From Cercis canadensis (taxonomy: Eukaryota > Streptophyta > Magnoliopsida > Fabales > Fabaceae), in NCBI GenBank assembly GCA_003255065.1, contig QAOA01006077.1, positions 385,277-449,276 of the forward strand: a DNA stretch of 64,000 nucleotides, written 5' to 3'. The number at the start of each line of letters is the position of its first letter. The first letter of the stretch is position 1. Below are positions 45,119 through 56,800 of the stretch, piece after piece. The notes under the pieces are model-generated. The model did no database searches, had not been told where the DNA came from, and worked only from the letters and a program-made list of their open reading frames with translations. Both the position numbers and the translations under genes were made by a program.

Positions 45119-45921
45119 GTAAGTTTAACATAAGTATAGTTATCCATTTCGTTATCAGTTTTGCAACAAAAATTGGTTCAGTTTTTGAATTTATTTTTTT
45201 TCTTTTATTTTTTTTGGGGAATGTACTCTCCTGCTACTCTATTCATCTCCTTGCCAGCAGCGTGCTTTTATATTTCTGACACATAGAAAGTTAAAAAATC
45301 TAATGGTGCTCATCCATGGTTGAAAATTTGAAATATGTAAGGTTTTGTATTTTCATTTTAGAGTAAAACTCTTTTTTAGTCTAATCACTAACAAATTCGT
45401 CTTTCAAAAAATTTTAGTGATAAATTGGTCTTTAAATTATTATTCTGTCGAACAAATTAGTCCTCCAATAGAGTCCCATTAATAACATTTAAGGACCAAT
45501 TTATTCGATAAAATAATAATTCAATGACCAATTTATCACCAAAAATTTTTAGATGATAAATTTGTCAATAACTGCATTTTCCAATAACTAAAAAAAGGGT
45601 TTTACTCTTCATTTTATATAAGTCGTCTTCTAAATCTATTTGCTCCTAAATATTAGAGACTTATGATTGAAAGGAAAAAGTTTCCATATTTGGAAGGAAC
45701 TATGTACAGAGTTGGATTTTATGTGTCATATAAATCTGAAAGCACACTGCTACTAAGTAGTAACTGAAGGAGTTAGGAACAGAGACTAGCCGTCCCATTA
45801 GTTCCCTTTTCCTTGAGATGAAAATTGGTGAGGACTATGGCACAGTTACAGACCCCTTCTTTTATTTTATATAAATCTTGATTTGTAAGTTTACTGTTTT
45901 TCGTGTGTAATTCAATTGCAG
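45119..45921 (+). other. Leader intron of NLR4
   Basis: Donor GTAAGTTTAACATAAG after TTTATCAG (45118); acceptor TTCAATTGCAG ending at 45921; the second leader exon runs CTGCGCAATTTCGTG to the ATG at 45976. The intron hosts a 247-bp MITE. Confidence 0.65.
45361..45607. mobile_element. MITE with 9-bp target duplication in NLR4 leader intron
   Basis: Termini GAGTAAAACTCTTTTTTAGT and CTAAAAAAAGGGTTTTACTC are inverted copies. TTCATTTTA flanks both sides (45352-45360, 45608-45616). 247 bp, palindromic inside (ACCAATTTAT against ATAAATTGGT), no coding capacity. The 9-bp duplication suggests a Mutator-like origin. Confidence 0.85.
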
Positions 45922-45975
45922 CTGCGCAATTTCGTGTAAGAGATAAGGGAAAGGGATTCAATTTTATTTTATAGC

Positions 45976-48900
45976 ATGGAAATTGTTGGAGCTGTAACTG
46001 GCATCCTAAGCTGCTTGTGTACAAGGAACCCTTTGCATGGATCACTTGCACGTAAATATAAACTCCTACTGAAACCAACAAGGAATCTTAATAAACTGGA
46101 AGACTTGATGGAGGAGTTAGAAGCTTGTAAACGAGATGTCAGGACTAAACTGGAAAAAATGGAGCTGGGAAAGGGGATGGAAGCAATTCAACCAAAAGAA
46201 GTTGTAAAACTGTGGATGAGAAAAGTTGAAGAACTTAAAGTGAGGAAGTCCGAATTTACATCGCGTACTGGACAAAGCCCAGGATGCTGTCACTTCTCTT
46301 CACGAATCAAGTTGGGAGAACGCATTGAAGACATGATCAAAGATATAAATGATCTTCTAGAGAAAGGTAAATTTTCAGATGATTCAATAGCTGAAATTAT
46401 ACCAACTAGAGGGTATATCCTCCCTGCAATATCATTTAAAGAACGTGAAACAAGTGTTCCGCCTTCCACGAGAATATGGGAGTTGCTGTTTGCTGATGGA
46501 ATAAGAAGGATTGGTGTTTATGGCATGGGGGGGGTGGGAAAAACAACTATCATGACACAAATTAACAACCGTCTATTGAAAGAGGGTCGTCATCGTTTTG
46601 ACAGTGTTATGTGGATTTCTGTATCTAAGGAGTCAAATCTTGACAAATTACAAAAGGATATTGCTATGAAGGTGGGTTTAGATCTTTCAACCACTGAGGA
46701 TGAAATGGAAAGAGCTGCAAAGTTGTTTGATGCTTTAAATAGAAGGAAGAGATTTGTACTAGTTTTAGATGACCTTTGGCAGTCATTCTCTCTTGAAAAA
46801 GTTGGAATACCCACACCAACAGCAGAGAATGGCTGCAAATTGGTAATAACAACTCGATTACTTCAAACTTGTGGATACATGGAGACAGATGAGATTGTTG
46901 AAGTAAAAGTTCTTTCAGAGGATGAAGCATGGAGTCTCTTCAAGTCCAAAGCACTGCCAACTTCTCCAGCTATGGAGTCTATTGCAAAGGATGTGGCAAA
47001 AGAATGTGGTGGTTTGCCTCTTGCTATTGTTACAGTGGGACCAGCACTGAGATATGCACGAGATATCTCAGAGTGGGAGAGTGCTTTGGCAGAGCTACAA
47101 GTCTCAAATGCTAGCATAGGTGGTATGGATGAAGCAGTTATTTCCCGTTTAAAATTGAGTTTTAACAGACTGAAGGATGATACATATCGTTCTTGTTTCC
47201 TTTTATGTGCTTTATACCCAGAAGATCATCTAACTGATGCAAATGAATTGATTGAATACTGGCTATTTGAAGGTCTGTTGGGACCCGTGGGCACTGCCAC
47301 AAGAAAGACAAAACGAAAGGGACGATTTATATTGGATCAATTGAGACATGCATGCTTGTTGGAGAGTGTAACCGAAAATGGGATTGAATATGTGAAATTG
47401 CACGATTTGATAAGAGATATGGCCATCACAGTTATGACAAGAGACCCACAGTGGCACTCCATTGTTAAACCATTTGCTGGACTCACAAAGTCAGCACATA
47501 TTGAATGGGCAGAAGATGTTAAAAGGGTCTCATTGATGAGAAATGACTTGAAATGGTTTCCCATCCACAATCTTCCACTGAGTCCTACATTGACATCATT
47601 ATTATTGCAATACAATTCATTTTCGGGAAACCTAGCAGATAATATGTTTGACTTCATGCCAGCTCTTAAGGTTCTTGATCTCTCTTACACTGGCATTTCT
47701 TGTTTACCAGAATCGCTCTCCAATTTGATGAATCTACAAGCCTTGTTATTAAGCAATTGTTGGAATTTAACAGCTGTACCTAGTTTGGGAAAACTCAGTA
47801 TGTTGATGGTTTTGGATCTTTCATGTTGCCGAAATATAGAAGAACTTCCACATGGAACACAAGAGCAGAGAAATCTAAGACGGCTGAAGATCTCCAACAC
47901 AAGTATTGAAATCTTGCCATCTGGATTGCTATCATCATTAAGGTTTTTAGAAGAGCTGTTGGCTAGCAATTGTAATGTCATATGGGCAAGTGATTCCATT
48001 GAGGAACTCATATCCTCAACCTCAAGTTTATATGCTCTTGAAGTGGATTTCTGTGATTTGGAACTTTACAAACAATATGCCGAATCTGATCATTGGCATC
48101 GATTGGAAATGTTCAAGTTTAGAGTTGGGCAGGCAGAAGCCCAAGAAACTTTCACATTGGAAAGGAGCATAGCATTTCACGGACAAATCTCTGAAGTGTT
48201 TCCACCAGCACTCGAAGAGTTAAAACTACATTTCTTGCAGATTTCGGAAGCACCCAGCCTCCATAAAATTGCTTCTTTGAACCTGAAGATCATTGATGTG
48301 GATAATTGTCCAAAACTGAAGAACCTATTCTCAGGGAATGATTTGCTGTCTCTCAAACATATTGAAGAAATTAGAGTCAGCCATTGTGAGAGTATGGAGG
48401 AATTGATGAAATATCATGATGATAAAGACATTATGTTCCACAAATTAACGAGGTTGAGGTTGGTAGACTTGCCTAAATTAGAAAGTATATATAATGGAAC
48501 CATCATCTGCAATCATCTATGCTCAATCGAAGTCGTATCTTGTGATGCTCTCCACCAGCTTCCTAACTTTTTGACAATAAAAGGAACGACAAGTTGGTGG
48601 AGAGCATTCGAGTACTGGGATGGGGAAAAGATTGGTAAAGGAATGGAGGAACATTTTGTACCACTGCCAGTGATTTCAGATGATCATGTTGGGAGTAGCA
48701 GCCAATCAGGTATCATTATATTATATTATTATTATTCCACATACTAAGCGTAAAAGAATCTTAATATTGACTTCCAAAGTTTGGCCTTTTAATCCTTAAG
48801 CTCTGCATATTAATTTAACTATATATTGTCATAAACTCCTTCATTTATTCTTGACATTTAATTGGCGGGTTTTGTATAAAGCTGTAAAATAAATGAGAGA

Positions 48901-50219
48901 TTCAAACTAAAATTGCATATATAATTTAAATGTAATTTTATTACTTCTCATGCTTTGCCACCATTTCCCTTCAAACTGTTTAATTTTACTAGAACTGAGC
49001 AAAATCTGTACTCCTCCTGTAAGTTATGACTTAGACAATCAAGAATACTATATATGTTTAGCTCTGTGATTATCTATTTAAGTTAAATTTTTAAACAAAA
49101 TTAATATACATATCCTTTTCAGTTCTCTTACAAAGCTATTGGATGGAATCTTGATTAGAATTTCAAATAAATTTAACCATTTATGTCTTGATGTATTGTG
49201 TCTAAGATAAAACCATATCAAGTTCAAGCACAGGGATCATTCTCTAATCCACTGCTTCATAGATTAATCAATAGTCCAAATCACAAGAATAAAATTCCAT
49301 TTAATATTCATTTTCAATGCTTGATTAAAATTAATTATGTTTTAGGCTATTGCTCACTGACCAGAATTGACTCTTTTTTCTTTCTGTATATTCTAAGTGC
49401 ACTTGCAAGAATATTCCTCTTAACAATTTTCTTCTTTATTTGTCCCTATAGCTATGGCACCTGCCTCACCTACGCATCGTCGGTCTGGGAAAGAGCTTGC
49501 AGGTTAATTAGCCTACCAATTTTTTTTGTCCTTTTATGATTTATTTACTGATAATGTGTATTATTTACATCCATTGTTTAATATCATTTTGCCAGTCCAC
49601 AGCTTCACGTATTTACTATAATTAAGAGGATGGCAATTGGCAAAGGCTGCCATAAATAACCCATCCGTTTATTAATTTTCTTAAACCAGATCTAAGAGTG
49701 CATTTACATTTGATTTGTAGACTATTAGTTATAATAAAATGGTTGGGTTCAGGTGAATTGCATAAAAAATCTATTTCTAAAACTGTTTTCGAAAATAGGT
49801 GATCATTTTTCACTTAAATTTTAAGGAAATTAAAGGATCAACCAAGTATTCTAGTAGAAATTAGATCACTTTCAAAGTCTTTTTCTTTGATGTAAAATTT
49901 GAAGTTATTATTATTATTATTATTATTATCATTATTAGTGCACTAATACACAGATCTAAACTCTTTTTTAATCGAATAAACAGTGCTTAATAAAAAAAAG
50001 TTTGTATTGGTGAGCTTCAATTAAACACAGTGAGCCAGGTCATATGTTATTTTTTAACCTTTTCTTTGCAGTATCTACATTTTTTCTAACAAATTATAAT
50101 ATCTTGTTTGCACATGTACCATACGCATATGTAACTTTGTTTTGAATTCCTCTGTAGATGATGGTGATGAAATGATGGAAGACTATTTGAATGAGCCAAT
50201 CACATCGGATGAAGACTGA
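45976..50219 (+). CDS. CC-NBS-LRR protein, NLR4, with two small 3' exons
   Basis: Exon 1 45976-48709, exon 2 49452-49502 (51 nt), exon 3 50158-50219 (62 nt). All junctions are GT-AG in phase 1; sum 2847 nt (948 aa). Exon 1 starts MEIVGAVTGILSCLC and carries P-loop GMGGVGKTT from residue 183, kinase-2 LVLDDLWQS, CGGLPLAI, CFLLCALYPE, an LHD form of the MHD motif (475-477) and LRRs. It ends SSSQS. If the donor is ignored the frame runs only into intron DNA and ends in a Tyr-rich nonsense tail. With splicing the tail reads AMAPASPTHRRSGKELA then DDGDEMMEDYLNEP and ITSDED. The last exon is homologous to, and exactly as long as, that of NLR5. The LRR domain is shorter than in the sister genes. Confidence 0.85.
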
Positions 50220-50277
50220 CACTTACCCAGGTGAGACAAAAGGAGCAGAGCTTTCTTGTGATATCCTGTGAGATTCT

Positions 50278-50320
50278 ACTCTCAATTGAAGCCATATCTT
50301 GTGATAATCTAAAGAGGCTT
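50278..50320 (+). pseudogene. LRR-end fragment downstream of NLR4
   Basis: Encodes LSIEAISCDNLKRL, matching the last-repeat motif of the NLR genes (for example LRSIEVISCDALRRLPL in NLR3). The flanking sequence is not LRR-like. It is a remnant of another NLR 3' end. Confidence 0.6.
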
Positions 50321-50767
50321 CTGGTTAACCATTATGTTCGACCCTGTCTACCCCCCAAGACCATTTGTAGTTTTGTACCATTGTCATCTGATTACGCACA
50401 CATGATGTTGTTATTTCCTTTTTGCATTTATATGATCATGTCCAGATGTGCTAATTGCTCTTAAATTTTATTGTTGCCCAAGTAATCTTATACTGCAATC
50501 CTTTTCCTCAACGCTTTGCTTAGCAGCAGCAATGTGAGAAAGAGTCAAAACCACCCAGCTAAGCTTTGTGATTTTTCTTACAGCTCAGAAAATTGCTTGA
50601 CCAAAATTTGCAAGCCTTGTTCTGTTCTATAGTAATTCTTGACACTAAATCAACGATTGTATTTTTTTTCTTATTGCTCATAGAATTTTTTGATGCCACC
50701 TACTCATTGTATGAATTTGAAGATTATTAGTGAGAACAATATCTATACACACACATGATGTAATTGC

Positions 50768-50769
50768 TT

Positions 50770-50801
<32 letters not shown>

Positions 50802-50817
50802 CTTTTTTTTTTTTTTG
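50768..50817. repeat. T-rich tract
   Basis: About 50 bases, nearly all T with three C interruptions. Confidence 0.9.
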
Positions 50818-51844
50818 GCACTGCTATGACCACTTCCCAGTATGCTTCTTTCTCATATTTTTCATCTGATGGAAATAAAATTTACAGGACAAGTATAATG
50901 CTCCCCAGCAGCAGCAATGTGAGACACAGCCACAACACAGCTCAGGAAATTGCTTGACAAAAAATTGCAGGCCTTTTTCACTTATGTCGTCATTCATGAT
51001 ACTGAATCAACGTTTGTATTTTCTGAGGCACTCTTCTCTCTTGCCTTTTCTGTGTTTTTTTATTTGTGTTAGACTTATTTGCCGATTTGCATGGGATTGT
51101 ATTCCCATTGGGCTGGAATTTGGACCTCAATTTATTGGGTTGCTGTATAATGACTCTTGAAACTTCCATGTGCAGTATGAACTATGTTTTCCTATTAACC
51201 TAGCCTTCCACATTTTACCTTAAAATATATTAATAAAAGAATGCGTTTTGTCTGTTGCTACATCTCTTTCTGGAGATCAAGGGGAAATTTTCTGGCCAAG
51301 GGAAGAAGTAAGGAGTAACTGTTCTTCTTCATTTTATGGCATGGGAGGAGTGTGAAAAGATCTGTTTAGAGGGCTCACTCTAGGTGCTTGATGTTATGCC
51401 TGACTGAGACAGAGGATACAAAGGAAGTTGCCCTGAAAGGAAATAATGAAATGCATGGACGCGTTTTCATTTTACTTTGGTCGCATCTAATCTAAAGCGA
51501 GCCCAGAGGAAAGAGTAATATAGTATGAACTCTCTTACTACTGTGAAAGCCACGAGCTTGACCACAAGCAAGTGTCAATTCCTATTCCCTTATCCCTGTC
51601 TCTTATTCTTATCACCACCAATTTCTTAGTCTTCGGGACCACAATTTTCAACTGTAATCCTCCCATGCAGTTCCACGGTCTGCGCAGTATGAACCTTTCA
51701 GCTAAGATTTTGAGTTGGTGAGGGACCATAATCGCATCTTAGAGGGACATTGTTGGAAGATTCTAGTGAAACTAGTTGAGCAGTGTTAAACCCATAGCAA
51801 CTTTTCTCTCCACTTCTCACGCACGCAATTTGATTTTATTAGAA

Positions 51845-52450
51845 TGAAGTTTATACTTATCCTCTAAGTATAACTTAGACAATCAATAGTATGGTATATG
51901 TGTAGTTCTGCGATTATCTATTTGAGTATATCTATGTACAATACTATTGTATATATAGTAGTTACAAATTAGACATATTTTTCAAAATGTTTATAAGACA
52001 GTATTGAACTCTTTTTTAAAATCTCCCTTCAACTGCACCAAATAACACAGGATACAATTGATTGTCTAAGTTATAAATTGGACATATTTTTTAAAATATT
52101 TTACTTTATTTTCTTTCACAATTACCTCATTGATAATTACTGACATATATACTAGTCAATATATNTTACCTCATTGATAATTACTGACATATATAGTAGT
52201 CAATATATGATAACCATTAAAAAAACACATAATAATCACAGATTTGTATGTGATGATCATTAATTAATAAAGTATAAATTTAAAATATTACCAATAATTA
52301 TAACTTCTTTCATATATTTTTTTATAAATGAAAATATTCTTTTTTAGCGACCAGATTTTTTTTTTTTTATTTGAGTGAAAATCAGCAAAATGAAGAAGCT
52401 TGAACTCTCAAGGTTGAGGGGGCTGCTCCTGCATAGAAGAATGAAAACCC
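51845..52450. repeat. Promoter-proximal paralogous block upstream of NLR5
   Basis: Matches 44140-44700 upstream of NLR4. A further partial copy lies in NLR4 intron 1 at about 49015-49085 (CTGTAAGTTATGACTTAGAC, GATTATCTATTTAAGT). A single N at 52165 splits two 43-bp copies of TTACCTCATTGATAATTACT and following bases, an assembly join. Confidence 0.7.
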
Positions 52451-52712
52451 AGATTTTTGCTTGTAGCTGTGGCTGTGATTAGCAAACTAGTATGTACAGT
52501 AGTTTCTCCCTCTGTATGTGTGTTGAAATTGCAATGCTCTGGTGACAATGCTGAACGGGAAATCTTCAATCTTCCCACCCAGCATAATCAATGGGGCACA
52601 GTAATTTACTCTTTGATTTTATAAATTAATATGAGCTCTACTCTTTAACTTGAAGTCGCCATCTCTGAATTCACTTTTTGAAGTCAATGAGTTTATCGGC
52701 AGTTGCTCCGAA

Positions 52713-52741
52713 GTAACGCGTAAGACTCAAAAAGTCAAAAA
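52713..52741 (+). promoter_or_regulatory. NLR5 upstream module (CGCG box plus W-box core)
   Basis: GTAACGCGTAAGACTCAA followed by AAAGTCAAAAA, preceded by AAGTCAATGAGTTTATCGGC. Identical core to the NLR4 copies. Leader exon end near 52883 (ACATACAG, then GTATGT). Confidence 0.65.
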
Positions 52742-52883
52742 CTACATACTTGTAAGTACTGAAGCACTATCTCACCCACATTTGAAATCTGTTCTCCAAT
52801 TAAAATTAATTACAACTTCTAATACTCAATTAAGGTACAGAATCAATTTTCCTTGTTCATCGCTGCCTTCAATTTACATACAG

Positions 52884-53750
52884 GTATGTATGCTTAACAT
52901 TAATATTTGTTCATTTTTTCTTTTTTCTTTTTTCTTTTAGGAATGGATCTCCTCCAGTTCTATACTCCTCTTACTATCAGTGTGCTTTTAGATTTCTGGC
53001 ATATAGAATAAAATGTTGGAAATAGGAAAATTTTGGTCTTTCATTGTAGGTTTAACACACCATAATTTCAATAGAAATTAAAACAGATGGCATAGAGTTA
53101 GACATGGGTGGAGTGAATGATGTTATTTCTAATAAAGCAAGAATCTTATCTAACTTCCAGTTTGTTAAAATGGAGTGAATGGTCTTATTTCTAATAAAGC
53201 ATTTACCTTCTATGTTTGTCATAAATCTTATTCCAAAATTTAAAGCTACTTTCTCCTACTCCTATGAGTTCCTGCAAATTTGTAGCATTTGCTATAGATC
53301 TGTATTAGAAATAGAATCATTCATCTTTGAGTTTCAACCCTCTGTTACAGATTGTGTTTTAAAAAAAGAGTGATTGATCTCTCACTCCAAACTTATAATT
53401 GTGAAGGGAAAATGATCAGCTGCTATCCCTAATTGTAAAACGCTGCTGATTTTGTTTTTATTATGCGTCCATGTTGGAACCTAAAAATGGATCTGAGAAG
53501 CTTGCAAGTTTTGGAGAAATACAATTCAAAATAATTTTGATAACAATAGTTCTCTACTAAACTTCAAAGATATGTACCACTAGGTTTTCCATTGTATATG
53601 TGTCATGCGTCTAAAAAGTAAAAGCACACTGCTGGTAATGGAGGAAGTAGGACTGGATCTGAGAGGCTTCCTGAATGGAGTCTTTTCAGAACAGTTAACA
53701 CCCTCACAGAATTGTATGTTTACTGATTTTAATCTGTCCTTCACTAACAG
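52884..53750 (+). other. Leader intron of NLR5
   Basis: Donor GTATGTATGC at 52884; acceptor TTCACTAACAG ending at 53750; the next exon (CTGTTGCAATTTCGTATAAG) parallels the second leader exon of NLR4 and reaches the ATG at 53821. Confidence 0.55.
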
Positions 53751-53820
53751 CTGTTGCAATTTCGTATAAGAGATACGGGATTGTATTTCTCAGGTTGTTA
53801 CTTATACTATTGCTTTCAAA

Positions 53821-56800
53821 ATGGCAATTAATATTATCGGGGCAGTTGCTGGTGTTATGAGTTGTTTGTGTGCACAGAACTGCTTGCATGAATCACTTAC
53901 TCGGCAGTTTAGACACCTTAGAAGACGAAAAAAGAATTTCAACAGGCTGAAGTCATTGATGGAGGAGCTAGATGTAACGAAACTACAAGTGAACATAAAA
54001 TTAGAGCGGATGTGGCTTGAGAAGGGGATGAAGCCAACGCCAGGAGTAGAATTATGGTTGAGAAATGCTGATAAGATTAAGGGGGAAGTATGCAGAATCA
54101 CTAGTCAAATTGAAATGGAAGATGGAAGCTCAGAGGCTTGTTTCCTTTGTTCCAGGATAAAGCTAGGGGAACTTATTGAAGAAAAGATCAGTGAGGTGAA
54201 GGAGCTTCTTGAGAGGGGTCAATTTTCAGATGATTCATTAGCTGAAAGTTCTCCTAAACAGGGGGATACTTTTCCCCCAATAAGTTTGATGGAACATGAA
54301 ACAACCATAGAAAGTTTAACCAAGATTTGGGAGTTCTTAAGGGACGATAGAGTGAGAAAAATAGGTGTTTATGGGATGGGAGGAGTAGGGAAAACGACTA
54401 TTATGAAGGCAATTAATAACCGTCTATTGGAAGAAGGTGGACATTTCGATTGTGTTATATGGGTTACTGTCCCAAAGGAAATAAACCTTGAGAATCTACA
54501 GAAGCGTATTGCAGAGAAGGTCGGCATAGATCTTTCAGAAATTCAGGATGAGGCTACAAGAGCTGCTGCACTGTTTGAAGCTTTAAAAAGAAGGAATAAA
54601 TTTTTACTGATTCTAGATGATCTATGGGAATCATTCTCTCTAGATATAGTTGGAATACCCATACCAACCATAGAGAATGGTTGCAAGTTTGTTCTAACTA
54701 CTCGAAGTTTAAGTGTTTGTCGAGGCATGGAGACTGATCAGGATGTCAAAGTAAATATTCTAGAGGAGAATGAAGCCTGGAATCTCTTCGAAAACAAAGT
54801 TGGGGCCGAAGTATTGGCTTCTCCACCTATACGCCGAATTGCAATACATTTGGCAAAAGAATGTATGGGTTTGCCTCTTGGTATTGTCACAGTTGGACGA
54901 GCCTTGAGAAAAGCAGCTGATGCTTCAGAATGGGAGAATGCATTGGCAGAGTTGAGAGGCTCTACAGCTAACATAGAAAATATGGAGCGATCAGTGTTTT
55001 CCCAATTAAAATTTAGCTTTACAAGATTGAAGGATGACACAAGTCGGTCTTGCTTTCTTTACTGTGTTCTCTACCCTGAAGGTCATTTGATTGATACAAA
55101 TGAGTTGATTGAATATTGGATGTGGGAAGGACTACTGGGTACTGTGCAAAGTATATCAGTGAGCAAACGTAAGGGAAAACATATATTAAATGAACTGAGA
55201 TTTGCTTGCTTGTTGGAAACTGAAACTCAAAATGGGATGGAATGTGTTAAAATGCATGATTTAATCAGAGATATGGCGATGACAATCATGACCGTAACAC
55301 CCCGCTGCATAGCCAAAGCAGGTATTGGACTAACTAGGCCCCCAGAGATTCATGAATGGGTAGAAGATGTTCAAAGAGTGTCATTGATGAGAAATGACTT
55401 GAAATATATTCCTCCTGGCTACCATCCTCGGTGTCCTGGACTCACTTCCTTGTTGTTGCAATACAATTCATTTCCTAAAGGTATAAATAACCTTTTTGAC
55501 TTCATACCCGGTCTAAAGGTTCTTGATCTTTCTTACACTGGGATTGAATCTCTACCAGAATCGCTCTCTAACTTGGAGAATCTACATTCCTTGCTACTGA
55601 GCAATTGTTGGAATTTAAGAGCAGTTCCTTCTTTGGCAAAACTCAGCAAGTTAATGGATTTGGATCTTTCTTTTTCCAGAAATATAAACGAACTTCCACA
55701 TGGAACCGAGCAGTTAAACAACCTGAGACGCCTGAATATCTCTAATACAAGGATTGAGATCCTACCTTCTGGACTTCTATCAGAATTAGCCTTTTTGGAA
55801 GAGTTATTGACATGTAATTCTGGTGTCTTGTGGGGTGGAACACGGATATTCACCGGTGATGGAGGCGGAGCTAGAATTCAGGAAGTCATATCCTCCTTGG
55901 GTCTAACTTCTCTTGAAGTGGACTTTTGGGATTTTGAACTTTATGATCAGTATTTCACATCTGGTCATTGGGATCAGCTACAGAAGTTCAAGTTTATCGT
56001 TGGAGTTAACGTGCCACAAGAACATCTCTCAGAGGAAAGGAGTATATTATTTAACAATATATTACTTCCGCCAGGGCACTCTATCCTCCCAGCAAATACT
56101 ATTGGGTTACAAATTCTTAGTTGCGATAGTGTTGCAGAGCTAACCACTCTCTTCCGGTGTGCAAAGCAACTTAAAAAATGTACAGTATGCGAGTGTGATG
56201 GCATAGAATGCATTTTTGACCCTGCACAGAACGATTTGTCCATGCTCGAGAATCTGGTGCTGAGATTTTTGAAAGATTTACAGATGATATGCAGAGGAAT
56301 GATGACACCTTCTACTCTTATAAACCTTAAGACCATCAAAGTGGAAAATTGTCCAAATTTGAAGAATCTATTCTCAAGCAGGCTTGTGCTCCAACTTAAA
56401 AATCTTGAAGAAATTAGGGTCAACCATTGTGACAGTATGGAGGACTTGATCAGATGGGATGAGGAAGGCAATTATGAAGATGCTAAAATCCACTTGCCAC
56501 GGTTACAAAAGTTGAGGTTGGAATGTATGCGTAGATTGAAGAGCATATATAATGGATTCATCAGTTGTAGTTCTCTACGATCTATTGAAGTCATTACTTG
56601 TGATGCTCTGAGGAGACTACCTCTGAATCCTGATGATGCAGATGGCATTACAGCAGCTCCTGCTCTGCAAATCAAAGGAACAAATGATTGGTGGCAGTCA
56701 CTTGAGTGGGATGAACCAGCTGCTAAAGAGACTATGCAGGCTTATTTCGTACAACTTCCAGTGGTTTTCGATCATGTTGGTAGTAGCAGCCAAGCAGGTG

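Larger units (their letters stand above)
50220..51844. other. 3' flank of NLR4 and spacer
   Basis: Includes an LRR remnant (50278-50320), a T-rich tract at 50768-50817, and two diverged copies of a phrase built on CAGCAGCAATGTGAGA...CAGCTCAGGAAATTGCTTGAC (about 50525-50605 and 50910-50960). No complete gene seen. Confidence 0.5.

Noticed and set aside
48710..48747. Unspliced C-terminus of NLR4 (Tyr-rich end)
   Set aside because: Lies after a conserved donor; the spliced alternative restores a tail homologous to that of NLR5.
50730..50957. Phe-rich open frame
   Set aside because: Translation of a T-rich tract.
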